From the NCBI GenBank assembly GCA_963691655.1, contig OY829326.1, positions 35,615,989 to 35,679,988 on the forward strand: a DNA stretch of 64,000 nt, read 5' to 3'. Each line of letters starts with the position of its first letter. Position 1 is the first letter of the stretch. Under the pieces are notes generated by a model. The model searched no databases. It saw only the letters and a program-made list of their open reading frames with translations, and was not told the origin of the DNA. Origin of the DNA: Toxonevra muliebris (lineage: Eukaryota; Arthropoda; Insecta; Diptera; Pallopteridae). The position numbers and the translations under genes are program-made. Below are positions 12,112 to 23,582 of the stretch, one piece after another.

Positions 12112-12426
12112 AAAAAGAGTGTTGGCAAGAAATTTAATATCTCGGGACAGGTAGCAAATATCGAGCACACGTTTTCTTTATTATATTAAGAAAGAATGGA
12201 GCTAGAAATTATCTCTAGCAATTTACTTACAATTCCATCGTTTTCCTGCCCGTCTCCAAGGTCAAACTTAGCGAATTTTCAAAAATCTAAAAATGGGCAT
12301 ATAAAAGATGGTGAAAATGGGTTAATACATTTTCATGGCTTTTTACTCATCAGTGCCCTTCACTGATTACAGAAAAAAAATTCGCAATGCCCGAACTAAC
12401 CTAGTCTCTGGAGCCAATTTCCTGAT

Positions 12427-12446
12427 TTGGGTATTTAAATACCCAA
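12427..12446. repeat. palindrome TTGGGTATTTAAATACCCAA, copy 2
   Basis: Perfect 20-bp palindrome in the middle of the piggyBac-type element, 334 bp from copy 1. Confidence 0.95.
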
Positions 12447-12818
12447 CAGGCAAAACGCACAATAGAATGTACATACAAATTATACAAATAATATGCAAAA
12501 ACAGTTTTATAAAACTTTTATTGACAAATAATAATTAAAAAATAAAAAGAATATTATTTCAACAAATAAATTGTTTAGCTTTATTATTGGTCTCAAAGAA
12601 GCATTTTTTAGCATGCAGAAATGCTTCACAATTTTTGTAACCAAACTCTGTTTTGACATCACATTGGCACGGCACGGGCACGTTTGTCATTATTTGTACT
12701 AGAGGACTCGATTTATTTGTACGTCCAACATTTTCATTTGTTTACTTAGTGAAACTGATGACAAAAGAATTCTGCCATATAAAAAATTTCATTACACTAA
12801 GAACCCAGAAAAGCCGGT

Positions 12819-12836
12819 TGGGTATTTAAATACCCA
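12819..12836. repeat. palindrome TGGGTATTTAAATACCCA, copy 3
   Basis: Perfect 18-bp palindrome near the right end of the same element, 391 bp from copy 2. Confidence 0.95.
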
Positions 12837-12970
12837 TTCCAAATCTCCGAAATGTGTAAAGTTATCAATCTGAAATTTAACAAGGCAACTTCTATTGTTT
12901 ATGTGAACATCTCCTACGATTTTTAAAGAAACCGTGCTGCGGGATCTGTGGGCAGGCTTTAATGGGTTAA

Positions 12971-15855
12971 AGATCTCAATAGAATGCAGTAACGAGCAAT
13001 ATTCTCCTCACAAGAAAAGTTCATAATAAAACGCTTTGATTTTTTTTTACACAAGGTAAAGCATTAAATAATGGATATTTTTATTTTATTTGTTTTTTTT
13101 TTTTTTTTTTGGATTATGACAGTCTTGCAGAAAGCTGGCGATGTGTACATATACAACTTCAATCTTATAAAAAAAAAAGAGTTAAGAGTATTTTTTTGAA
13201 AAGTAGGAGATCAAAATAATATGAAAGCAAGAAAACTAAAGAACTAACAATCTATGAGTACGAGTCAAAAATATCACTGCAATCTCGTGAAAAATATTTG
13301 ATTGTACGGGTTAAGATAAAGGATTCAAAAATGTCCACGTTTTTTTTGGTATTCTAAAACATAATAACACGAAAATCACATGAAATTCTGACAGAACTTG
13401 TTATGCCTTCATTAACTTAATATATTATGAGCTTAATCGCGTGAGTTTTTTTTTAAGGTCTACAGTAAATTTTCTTTTTCAAGAGTGGTTAAAATTTTTC
13501 GATAAAATAATATGCGATTAATTATCTCAAAAACTTTAACTTTAGCAAAAAAAAAAAAAACTGATGACGCCATTAAGATAAACGTGATAATATTATTTAG
13601 TCCCTGTCTTTGAATCCTAAATTGAATCTAAGGTATCTGGTATTCCTGTCTAAAACCTATTTACTAAGTCATTGAGGTGACGCAATTATAAAAACAAATT
13701 GTTGTGATTGGTTGGGTGTATAAGTATTAAGTTCATATCTGGAAAAGTTTAAGTTTCTTGAGTTTTTCGTAATGTAGTTTAGTTTCGAAACAAATTTTCA
13801 ACTTAGAGTAAGAAATCTCAATTCTCTCCCATTGAAAAATTTCTAGATCCGTCACTGCATACATGGCGTCTACATCGGTAACACACCAGTAACAAGATGC
13901 TCCTGGAAAAAAATACTCCCCTGAGTGGTATGTCACTTCATAGTAAGTATTTTGCCACAGCATACAAGCTCAGATCAAAACGCGACTCCAAACTCCAATG
14001 TAAAACGTGTACAAATAGCTCTGAGAAGCACAACGAAGCAGAGGCAAAAGAATAAAAACAGGAGAACCAAAAGAAGAAAGAGTAGTTGCGTACGTGTGCG
14101 CTACTTTAGATTGGAGCTCTGTGCAAAGTAGTCGCACTCATCGTCGTCGTTGTTGTCGTCATTGTTGAGTGTGATGGCGGTGACAGGAAGCTTCCCGCGC
14201 TCTGACAGCACCACGTATTCATGTGTATGTGTGTGTGTTTAAAGTGTGCTCGTTACTAATGGATCCTGATGGACGGCGGAAGTAGCATTGCACACAAATG
14301 AAACTCACGCATACGGAAAAGGAAATGCGGAAAGTTTCAACAGTCGAGACGTGAATTTTAAAAGACAAATTTTTGCATTCCTGTCGTCGAAACGAAAACT
14401 TTGGAAAATTTTTTTTTTTACTATTTTATTTATTTTTTTTTCTGTTTTAAAATATTGAATTGAATGTCAATCGACGATGGCTGGCTTAAATGATTGACTC
14501 TTTGGAATTTCAATGTCTCCTTCTGTTTTTGCATTATTTATTACTGAGCAGGTATTGTATGTAGGTGTATTATGTAGCCATGTATGTTTGTACATATGTT
14601 TGTATGCATGTATTTGTCTGCATATTTAAGTAAGTAAGTGTATGGTGGATACTTTTAAAAATTCATAAATTAATCAAGTGAAATTTTTGGGATAAAATAA
14701 TTCACATTTCGCTTATAACGAACTTTCAGCTACAGCGAAAGAAATCGAAAAATATCAACCTGGTTCCCATATTAACTTTCTTTTAATTTAACCGAACTTA
14801 AACGAACTTCACGTACAACGAACAATTTTTGGCCGGTCATTTGAGGAGGAACACATGAAAAATCTAAGCATTGTACAGAGTAGAACAAATCTCTATTATA
14901 GGGAAGAAAATAAGAAGCTGTATTGGGGTGCCCCCCAATACTTAGTTTTGAATACGGTCTAAGAGCTCCAGTTGCAATTGTGAAGCTCCTTCCCATAGAT
15001 GTCAATTAATCTTCATTTTTGGATGGATATATAAAGGTGGTGTATATCGCCCAAAGATCAATCGAAGCGAATTGTTTCTTGCACTAATTTAGAAAGATGA
15101 GGTACTTGGTTTCTTCTTTTGATTATTTCTGAGACCCTACTTGGGATCCAAAGATTATGGATGAGAAATGGTGCTCTCATGAGTAGGTGGTTAAAGATAA
15201 AGCACCGATTCCTGCAATACTCTAGCACTTATGAAACGAAGCAATACCGTCCATAACAATACCGATAGCATTTAGTATGAAATTATGATTTTATAAAATG
15301 TGCGCAATTTTCCAGAATATAAAGAGTAAATGTTGGATGTGTTTCCTGGATCATAAAACACTTCACGAAGGAAGTGTGGATGAACCCTCTCTGCCAGTGT
15401 AGTCAGTTATTAATGCCGATGAGAGATTAGGAATTACTTGAATGATATAAAAATATATGAATACGGAGACACCTGTTATGAGGTATTGCCGTACATTCCA
15501 TGTCATCTACATAGGGACAAGATCCTGCTAGTGTTCAATATGGTGGAGACGGCGAAAGAGATGAAAGCAAGAGTTGCTATGAAAAACGTTTTGGATAAGA
15601 TTAGCTTCTTAATGTTAACGTCAGATCAAAAATAAAGTTGCCATTGGATTCTGATGGTTTTGCTCTAACACACGTTTTCTTTTATCTGCTACTTTTACAT
15701 AGAAAACATGAATTTTTTTCTAGTTTGAATACATGGTTGAAAATTACAAGATGGTATCATTAACTCATTTTGAAAAAAATCTACTTTGATCGTTATTCCT
15801 AAAGCTTTCTTATCTATCTAAATAACATTGAAGTGTCTGCCTATTTGTTCGAAAT
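12971..15855. other. gene-free sequence
   Basis: Poly-T, poly-A and (TG)n runs. Read on the minus strand, 13858 downward begins TGCAGTGACGGATCTAG, which resembles the hAT-like end motif seen elsewhere in the window, but no partner end was found. ORFs at 13733-13963, 14772-15005 and 15438-15635 show no known motif. Confidence 0.5.
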
Positions 15856-15859
15856 ACAG

Positions 15860-16236
15860 TTATACATAGTTTTCAGAGACGTGCAAACCATTGAGTATAT
15901 TTTACTTCAAATGCTTATTGGCATAGACCAGTGACTTGATATAGCCCCATAAAAAGAAATCCAATGGCGTTAGATCGCATGAACGAGGCGGTCATTCACC
16001 CGACAATTTCTCGAGATAACACGTTCACCGAATTTTCCTTTCAATAAATCGATTGTGACGCGTGCTGTGTGGCTAGAGGCACCGTCTTGTTGAAACCACA
16101 TATGGCTGATGTCAAGTTCATCCAATTCTGGCCACAAATAATCTTCCAACATAACACGATAGCGCTCTCCAATAACGATAAGATGACGGTCGTTTTCGCT
16201 GTAAACGGGCTCGTGGTGACCGAAATCGAATTTCAT
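15860..16236 (-). pseudogene. mariner-like transposase fragment
   Basis: The minus-strand frame 16236-15970 contains HMWFQQDGASSHTARVTIDLL, the block around the second catalytic aspartate of mariner-type (IS630-Tc1-mariner) DDE transposases, followed by GERVISR. After a frameshift near 15980 the sequence resumes as PLDFFLWGYIKSLVYANK, the typical downstream block. The N-terminal DNA-binding domain and both terminal repeats are missing or unrecognisable, so it is a dead fragment. Confidence 0.75.
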
Positions 16237-16339
16237 TCATAAAATGTAATACTTGCATTACACCCACAATAAATTTGAACTCAATATCTCAAAAAATCCT
16301 GTGTTTTATTAATAGATAAAATTGTTATGTCATTAATGG

Positions 16340-18185
16340 AAAACCCTTTATAAAATGTGCGTCATAGCCCGTAACACAACTTTAAGTTAAAAAATATGTA
16401 TGCAGGTTTGAGGAACCACACAATCAAAATTTTTTCAGGGATGTAATAAAGGTACTCTCTGTTTGAACATGGATATTTTTATATCAATTCAACAAATGGA
16501 TATGGAACCTGCCACTCAAATGAAGTACTTGGAAACGGTATATCTAGAAAAATAAAGTCTGTGTGTAAGGGTTGTTAACGGCTATTGAGTAGAATATGAC
16601 CGTTTTGGACCAAGGTCATTGCAGTTCTCATACAAACAAAATGCTACGCTACCAATATTAACTCAAAAGAAACTGGTAAATAAGCGAAGCAAAGCCTTCC
16701 CATTTAGCATGTAAATAAAAATATTAATTTTGAAACTTACTTCAACTAAAAATTTTAAATTCGTGTCTCTTAAATTGGAATTCCAGTACGTAAATGATTT
16801 GCTTGTAATTTAAAAATGTCAAATTGAATTTTTTGCAAGACTACAATCATAAAACAAAGTACCAAATAAACTTCTTCTCGCTCTCTCTCCCTCGTTTTTG
16901 AATCTCTCGAAGTAAAGGGCTTGCTGACTGACTGACTGATCGACAATGGTGATCGTCGACCTAGCCCAACCTAACAAATAACGATGAAAATTGCAACAAA
17001 TGTGTTACGAATGGGTCGTGGTAGTATGACAGAATGTTGCAAGGAGGCAACTAAAAAAAAAAACAACAACAATAGCAACAAAAATTACTTTAGTTCGGTT
17101 GGCAACGTCACGAGTTGAACTTTTAACTGATTGCGCGAATGGAGTGTAACGATCATGCAATGACAATGACAATAATGATAATGTTGTTGTTGTTGTTGCT
17201 GTTTTGATGCGACGACGAGCTTGTTGCAGATGTCGATGACGCGATGGGTTTTGTTTTTTGTCGATTTGTTTTTTGGTTCCACAACTACATACAGCATTCT
17301 GCTTTTAGAAGAAGGAAGCGCTTTTAGCATGTTTTGCATATTGTTGTTGTTCTTCTTCTTTTTTGTTGACTTAACTAAGCCACAAGTTTTTGCTTTTGTT
17401 TCTCTTTTATGTTGTATGTAAGTAGCTACATTTTAGCAGCAACAATAAAATCAGATTATAACAAAAAGATCGTGTCTGTATTTCTGTTCTATGTATTCAA
17501 TATTACTTATGTTCCTCAACAACATCCTCTACCCCTCATCAACATTATTGTCAGCGGCAGTTGTGGTGTACCGATGGCGAAATTGCATCATTGAGTGTTA
17601 GTGCTGCTGCCGCAATCTCGCTGTTGTCGATTATTGTTCATTGTTTTTTTTTTTTGGTAACATTACATACCGAAGTATATCAGCTTTAGTTATGCAAGTA
17701 AAGTAAGTAAGTATCTTTGATCTGATATGTATAGTTAAGTTATCTAGCTATTTAAGATGAGTTAGTTTATGCCTGTTTATTTCATACATGAAACTGCATC
17801 GAAGAGAGCAGTGTAGCAAAAATGGTGATGAGGAATGTTACAACTACAGCAACCTATAACAATCTCAACTCGAACATTTCTTAGGCACCTTTGGCAAATG
17901 CACCTGCAAAAATCAATGCATCAGTACAAAAATTAACAGCCCTCTGTTCTCGGTGAGTTAAATCATGGTGGTACGAGAAAAGCTCAAGTGAGCAGATCGA
18001 GTTGCTTATACTATTCTACTACTATTGTGGCACAACATCCAATGGAGGACCTAGACCCAGCTTTTCGCATTATTCATATTGTGTGACCTATATTTATAGG
18101 TGAATAAAAGGACCTTCAGTTTTATGCCGAATCTGAAAGGTGAAGTGAAAAGCATTTCACAGGCAATTCTTACTCTTGGAGATTT
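16340..18185. other. gene-free sequence
   Basis: No gene seen. A (CTGA)n run is near 16924-16942, and CAA/GTTGTT trinucleotide runs at about 17170-17205 produce a poly-Q in the minus frame 17085-17339. That poly-Q is microsatellite translation and not evidence of a gene. Confidence 0.55.
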
Positions 18186-18189
18186 GCCA

Positions 18190-18350
18190 TTGGTGGTGAT
18201 TCTCGGGCATGATGAAATTTTGATCATGGTTTTTTATCTGCTTTTTAGTTTTATTTGCAGTCTAGGTTTGGTTCGGGCTCAGTTTTGGCCTGAGGTTTGG
18301 TTTGAATTGTGTGTTGTGGGGGATGATAAAAGTTTGTTAAAAAAATTTGA
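18190..18350 (+). repeat. degenerate GGTCTGA-family array, short block 2
   Basis: A short, heavily degenerate stretch of TTTGGTT, GGTTCGG, TTTTGGCCTGAGG and TTTGAAT-type units, resembling the arrays at 20.7 and 27.9 kb. The plus-strand ORF 18100-18357 overlapping it is explained by the repeat. Confidence 0.5.
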
Positions 18351-18359
18351 CTTTTAAGG

Positions 18360-20540
18360 TGAAGTCACACCGATAGTAGCACTTACTTTTTCCTGATGAA
18401 TTAAAACAAGGTAGAATGTTCAGCAGAAATATGTTCTAATATCAGAAAGTTAGTTTATTGACAAAAATGTTATTCTGTTTTTTAGTTTGGATTCAATATT
18501 TTTCTGGCCTAAGTTTCGCTTCGCGTTCTCATTACTCTTCGGAGTCGTAATGAAATTCTTCTAATCGTATAGAACTATGTTTAACATTCACAACATTACT
18601 GAATAAGAAATGTTTGACCTATGCCCTCAATGGGATATTCTGCTGTAATAGTAGCAAAAGTAGCGCTCATCAGCAAAATAAGCATCTGCTCTCAAGAGAT
18701 CTCTTTATCGAGCAATCGGCAAGCATGAGTGTATTGAGGTTAATAGGAATGAAACTTCGGCGAGGGTAGTTTACTAACACTTCATGAGGACAAATATCGA
18801 ACAAACGGAATAAATCATTCCAAGCTTGACTTTCAAAAAGAACTTATTTTCCTAGAAGGAATTGAGCATCGGCATGTCGTTGAAGTCAGAAAAAACGGTC
18901 TAAAAACCTTTACCTTCTCATGACCTATTTTACTACCTTAGGTATGAAGACGACTTTTGCTCATGCTTTACAAATCGTCAGTAGCTATGAAATAATACGA
19001 TTTAATGTTACCTGTAATAAGATGATTGCTATACCGTCCAAGGCTGGTGACTTAAAAGGTGAGAAATAGCCGTCACGGTAGTTTTAATAGCCAGCAAAGT
19101 GTGTATTTAAAAGAAGATCCAAGGATTCTTCAGCCATCTCTTTGATTGAACGGTCCTTGAATTTATTAATCAAAATTTCCTTGGATAAGATTTTGCTGAG
19201 CCTTGCAAAATCCTTGGTGAAGGCGTTTCTTAAATGTACTTTTATAAAAAATTACCAACTAAAAACATTTAGTATCACACTAAAATTAAGTATGTTGTTT
19301 TCACAGATGTTCCAAATTAAAACACCGCAGAGTGAGTGATTCCATTTAATGGCAAAATTCCTCGAAAAACTAACAAGCAAGAGAAATTTGCAATTAGGTA
19401 CACAATAAAATTAAAACATTTAATTTGCATAAATGTGCTTTTGTACTTTAAATATGAAAACACCACACAGTCACATACATACATACATACATACATACAC
19501 AAACACCCAGGAACGTATATACTCTCAACACACAACCATTTTCGAGATACTCACATAGATACACATATGAATTTTAATAACTATCGTTGTATAATGTAGA
19601 GTGGTAGAATGATGGGAAAATTAGAGAAGGAAAACAGATGGAGAAGGTTGCTCTTCTCAAAATTTCTTCCTGAAAAAGTCGCAATAGTTTTTAACGTAGG
19701 TTCTCGACTATAAAAGAACTATCTCAGTCCTACCATCCAAAAGCTGCTGAGTATATAAAACCCTAACCATAAGATTTTTAGAATCAGAAAAGCTACTAAC
19801 AGATCTATCACTGATTCCTGAAATTAACCTAAAACATTTCATGAATCTTCAGCATGTATCCATCTGTTGCACAGTATACTAAAAAAACTATATTGAGGAA
19901 AATTATTTTAAATCATGAAAGAATTTATTATTAGTTTTACCGTATATTTTATGAAAAACAGTTACTGTTACTGAGCTAAAGTCAAGAATTATATGCATAG
20001 ATCAACCTTATTAAAATTCGCATAAATAATATGCATACATACTTTGCAATGCAGTGTTATTATTAACGTATTTTTTCTAAGTATAGGTACTCTTTCATTT
20101 ATAAGTACAGTGCACATTGTTATATACTATATCTACTATATATTTGTACATACTCATATATGCGTATGCACATACATACTTACATATATATTTTTGTATG
20201 GATCTAATTGTTTTTGCCACGCAATTTCATAATTTTAAAATAAAACTTTTACTTTATTTTAGTTCAAAATTTGCAGCAGGCATCTTTTCTTTTGGCAACA
20301 CTGTCAAAACACTGGCAACACTTACAAAATGATAAAAACAAAACTTTTTCTTGTATTCTTCATCCTTTTCTCACTCTGCCCGAAACTGTTGTGAGTATGC
20401 TGTCAAATAATTATGAACAATGTAAAATGGGTGAGAATTAGTACACAAAGTATGCAGTTTGAGATTGTATTGTGGGTCCACAATCATTCATATACATACA
20501 TGTGCATATGTCTATCTCTCTATCTATGTATATACGACTT
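18360..20540. other. gene-free sequence
   Basis: AT-rich, with a (CATA)n microsatellite at about 19478-19500. No recognisable gene or element. Confidence 0.55.
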
Positions 20541-20543
20541 ACC

Positions 20544-21305
20544 CAGTGGCGGATACAAAGGGAGACCGTTGGGAGATGCAACCAAAATTGTGAATGCTTA
20601 TAACATTCAAAAATCTTTGCACAGCCAAACTATTTATTATGGGTATATTTAAAATTTCAGGCTCAGTTTATTGATGTGGTATTTTGTGGTTTTGGGTCTA
20701 TTTTTAGGTTTGGTTTTAAGTTTTATTTTTGGTTAAAATTTCAGTACGAGTTTTGGTTTGATTTTTGACCTGAGTTTTGGTCTGAATTTTAGTCGGAGTT
20801 TCGATTTGATCTTTGAGCTTTGGCTGAGTTTTGGTCCAGATCTGGCCTGATTTTTTGAATTTTGGCCTGAATTTCGACCTGATTTTTGGTCTGAGTTTTG
20901 GTCTAAATCTGTTCCGAATTTCGGTAGGAATTTTGGTCTAAATTTGATCTGAGTTTTTATTTGCGTTTTGGTCTGAATTAAGCTCTGATTTTTATTCTGA
21001 ATTTCGGTCTGAGTTTTGGTCTGAAAATTTGAGTTAGTTTTTGATTTGGTTTTTGATTAAATTTGGTCTGATTTTTAATTTAAACTTAGGCATTTTGATC
21101 TTGATTTTTCGAATTTTTTTAATTTGGTCTGAATTTGGTCCGAATTTTAGTCTGAGTTTTGTCTGACTTATGATCCGATTTTGATTTTTTTTTTTCTAAA
21201 TTTTGACATTTGGATTAGTTCTAGGTCTAATTTTTGGTTTAAATTTGGTCTGAGTTTTATTTTTTTGTTCAACCCCCTCAAACACAAATCTTTGATCCTG
21301 CGCTG
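20544..21305. mobile_element. candidate hAT-like non-autonomous element carrying a GGTCTGA array
   Basis: The left end reads CAGTGGCGGATACAAAG and the right end, inverted, reads CAGCGCAGGATCAAAG. CAGTGGCGGAT is a terminal motif of many insect hAT elements. The interior from about 20660 is a degenerate GGTCTGA-type array. The two termini match only imperfectly and I found no convincing 8-bp target duplication, so the pairing may be accidental. Confidence 0.35.
20660..21265 (+). repeat. degenerate ~12-bp GGTCTGA array, block 3
   Basis: About 600 bp of variants of TTTTGGTCTGAA, AATTTTGGTCTGAG and TTTGATCTGAGT at roughly 12-bp intervals. All three frames give a four-residue periodic peptide, as expected for a 12-bp unit; there is no real ORF. 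Same family as the blocks at 3.4, 27.8, 53.7, 56.3, 57.2 and 63.6 kb. Confidence 0.85.
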
Positions 21306-22840
21306 CATACACACATAACTACATATGAAAAAAAAAAGAATATAAGAAATAAAGGAAACAAAAGTGGAATATGCAAACTTTAAAACAAGAATGTCTTTAA
21401 CGGTAATGATGTTAAAACTTTTATACAACAGTTTTTTTCCTTCTTGTTGTTGTTGTTTTAAAACGCTTTAAGGGATTTCGCATCAAATGCACATTTATGA
21501 CGCCTCCATTGCTTCAGTAATGAAAGCGTTAGTGTGGATATGTGTGCGAATGTGTGTGTTTGCAGAATGCAATATGCGAAAGATTCTTTATAAAAGTTAG
21601 TTGATTATTTGAAAATTATGCCATGCCGTCAAAGTTTCGTTTCAAAATGTTAATGTAGCTTTTGTGATCCAATGTCATTAAAAATACATTAGAAAGTATG
21701 CCCTAATTTTCTTCTTTTTTTATACTTACAAATTACTTTCCTTTAATAAAATATGTACATATAAGTAAAACTAAAATTTAATTATGTAGTTACACCGAGA
21801 TTGCCTATGTCGCCTTAAGTAGCCTTACTTTGAAGAGACGCGCCAGAGAAGATCAGCGGTATTATCACAGAATCAACATACGACAAGATTATATATCGTG
21901 TCTTGCACATTAGCCAACTATTTGAATCCTGCGTAGTTCACAGTGGTTATCAACAGCACGATCCGGCGCATTTTTTTATTTTGATATGGTACTTCAACCC
22001 ACTTCCTGGGCAAGAGAAAGTACACTGCAGCACATAGACTACAATTATAGCATTTCTTTCTTCTTAAGGGATTTCTTAACCTTACTGATTTTAAGAGGTG
22101 ACCAATTCTCTAAACACTGAAGCCAGATCAGCAGATCTTTAGAACATCGTTTAGAGAACGAAAGTTTTTATCCATTTCGCAAGGTCTAACGAAGATTACT
22201 GGTAACTTTTTGAATCAGTGGAAAGTTTTATATACATCGGCAGAACAGCAGCAGTACATCATTTGCATAGAAATTAAAAATTCTTGCCCTTACGACGTCC
22301 CATAACTTAATGTACTTAATTTATAAATTAATTGTATAATAAATAAGTTCATATTTTACTAACTCAAATGACAGGCTATCAAAATATAGCTCGTTGCATT
22401 GCCTGACAAAAACATAAGTATTTAAGTAACGAAACAATTAAATGGTGAAGTTTCAACCAATATTTATGAAATCGAAAAGGCAAATTAAACAATTCCCTAA
22501 TGTTGACAGTTTAATTAATATTAATATCAAACATAGTTGCAAAATTTTAATTTTGTGAAAGCTCTGAGCTTCTGAGCAAGTTGCTTTATCATACAATGTT
22601 TATGTTGTCAAAAAGTATCCAACCTAACTTAAAACATTGCCTAAGTTTGTATGACCGTATTGCTAAATACAAACAATATGATTATCAGATAGTTATTTAG
22701 ATAAATATGTATGTATGTAAATCAGTGATGGCAATTTAAGCGCAAAAAAAAAGTTTTTCACTTTTCGGCATCCAATAATTTTCACGCACTAAATATATTT
22801 TGATTATTTTGATGACAATACTTTATAATTGTATAATAGC
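21306..22840. other. gene-free sequence
   Basis: AT-rich; no supportable feature. Confidence 0.55.
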
Positions 22841-23226
22841 TCATGTGAAAAATCGTCGTTCGACGTCTCTCGGCTTCAATTCGTACGGCACCCAATTTCC
22901 TTGCTTTTGAATCATTCCCAATGCTTTTAATCGTGTAGAAATGGTTGATTGATCAACTGCTAAAGATTCTGCAAGTTCTTGTTGCGTTTGACATGAATCT
23001 TCTTCGAGTAATGCCTTCAATTCTTCATCTTCGAACTTTTTCGGCCGCCTGAACGTTTCCTGTCTTCAACATCAAAATCACCACTTTTGAAACGGACATA
23101 CCACACCTGACACATTCTAACGTCTATAGCACAGTCAGGATAAGCTTCAGTTGCGTTTTTCTTTAAATGGAAGAAGCAAATTAAAACTTCACGCAAATGT
23201 TGTTTTGTTGGCACGAAATTCTACAT
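22841..23226 (-). pseudogene. mariner transposase, N-terminal DNA-binding half
   Basis: The minus-strand ATG at 23226 is followed by a TAG and then NFVPTKQHLREVLICFF, WYVRFKSGDFDVEDRKRSG, (after a one-base shift near 23040) PKKFEDEELKALLEED, SCQTQQELAESLAVDQSTI, and GNWVPYELKPRDVERRFFT. These are the paired helix-turn-helix domain and linker (WVPYELKPRDVER) of SETMAR/irritans-type mariner transposases. The frame stops at a TGA (22841-22843) where the family normally continues into the catalytic DDD domain, which is absent here. It is a truncated relic. Confidence 0.9.
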
Positions 23227-23399
23227 TTTCAGCTATAGTAAAACACTTTTGTAAAATTATTTGACAAATCAATTCTTATAGTATTTTTGGCGCTCTTCGA
23301 GATAGAATAGCTGTCAATGTCAAAAAAATGGCACGTATGATAGATATGAAGTTAGTCACAATTATGAGTTTATACATTCATACTCCCAATACTATAATT

Positions 23400-23490
23400 G
23401 AGTAAAATTTAATGTAAGAAAAAAGTTTGACGTCAAAAGAATTGTTTGACATGTAAATTTTACATCTTGACATCAAACAATTCAACGCTG
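23400..23490. repeat. imperfect hairpin
   Basis: GAATTGTTTGACATGTAAA is followed directly by an inverted partner ending TCAAACAATTC, with a 6-base insertion in the right arm. It lies between the mariner relic and the DD37E element and may be a small MITE tip. No target duplication identified. Confidence 0.5.
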
Positions 23491-23582
23491 GTATAACTGA
23501 TAAAAATTTTAGTTAATTTGTTTTGTAGAAATTTGTATTCCTTTTACATTTAGTTATATGTATAATAAAGTATTAACTTTAA

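Larger units (their letters stand above)
12075..12970. mobile_element. piggyBac-type element, degenerate, 888 bp
   Basis: TTAA at 12075-12078 and at 12967-12970 bracket 888 bp whose termini are inverted: CTCATTAATGCC at the left and CCCATTAAAGCC inward from the right. TTAA target duplication with a C-rich terminal repeat is diagnostic of piggyBac-type elements. The interior holds three copies of a TGGGTATTTAAATACCCA palindrome. A short minus-strand frame near 12567-12750, with cysteines (PCQCDVKTEFGYKNCEAF), might be a transposase tail remnant, but I cannot confirm it. No full transposase remains. Confidence 0.55.

Noticed and set aside
15438..15635. 65-codon ORF (MNDIKIYEYGDTCYE...)
   Set aside because: No recognisable family, no splice or promoter context, isolated in degenerate sequence.
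17085..17339. ORF with poly-Q and YHYCHCHC
   Set aside because: Translation of trinucleotide and dinucleotide repeats; no other support.
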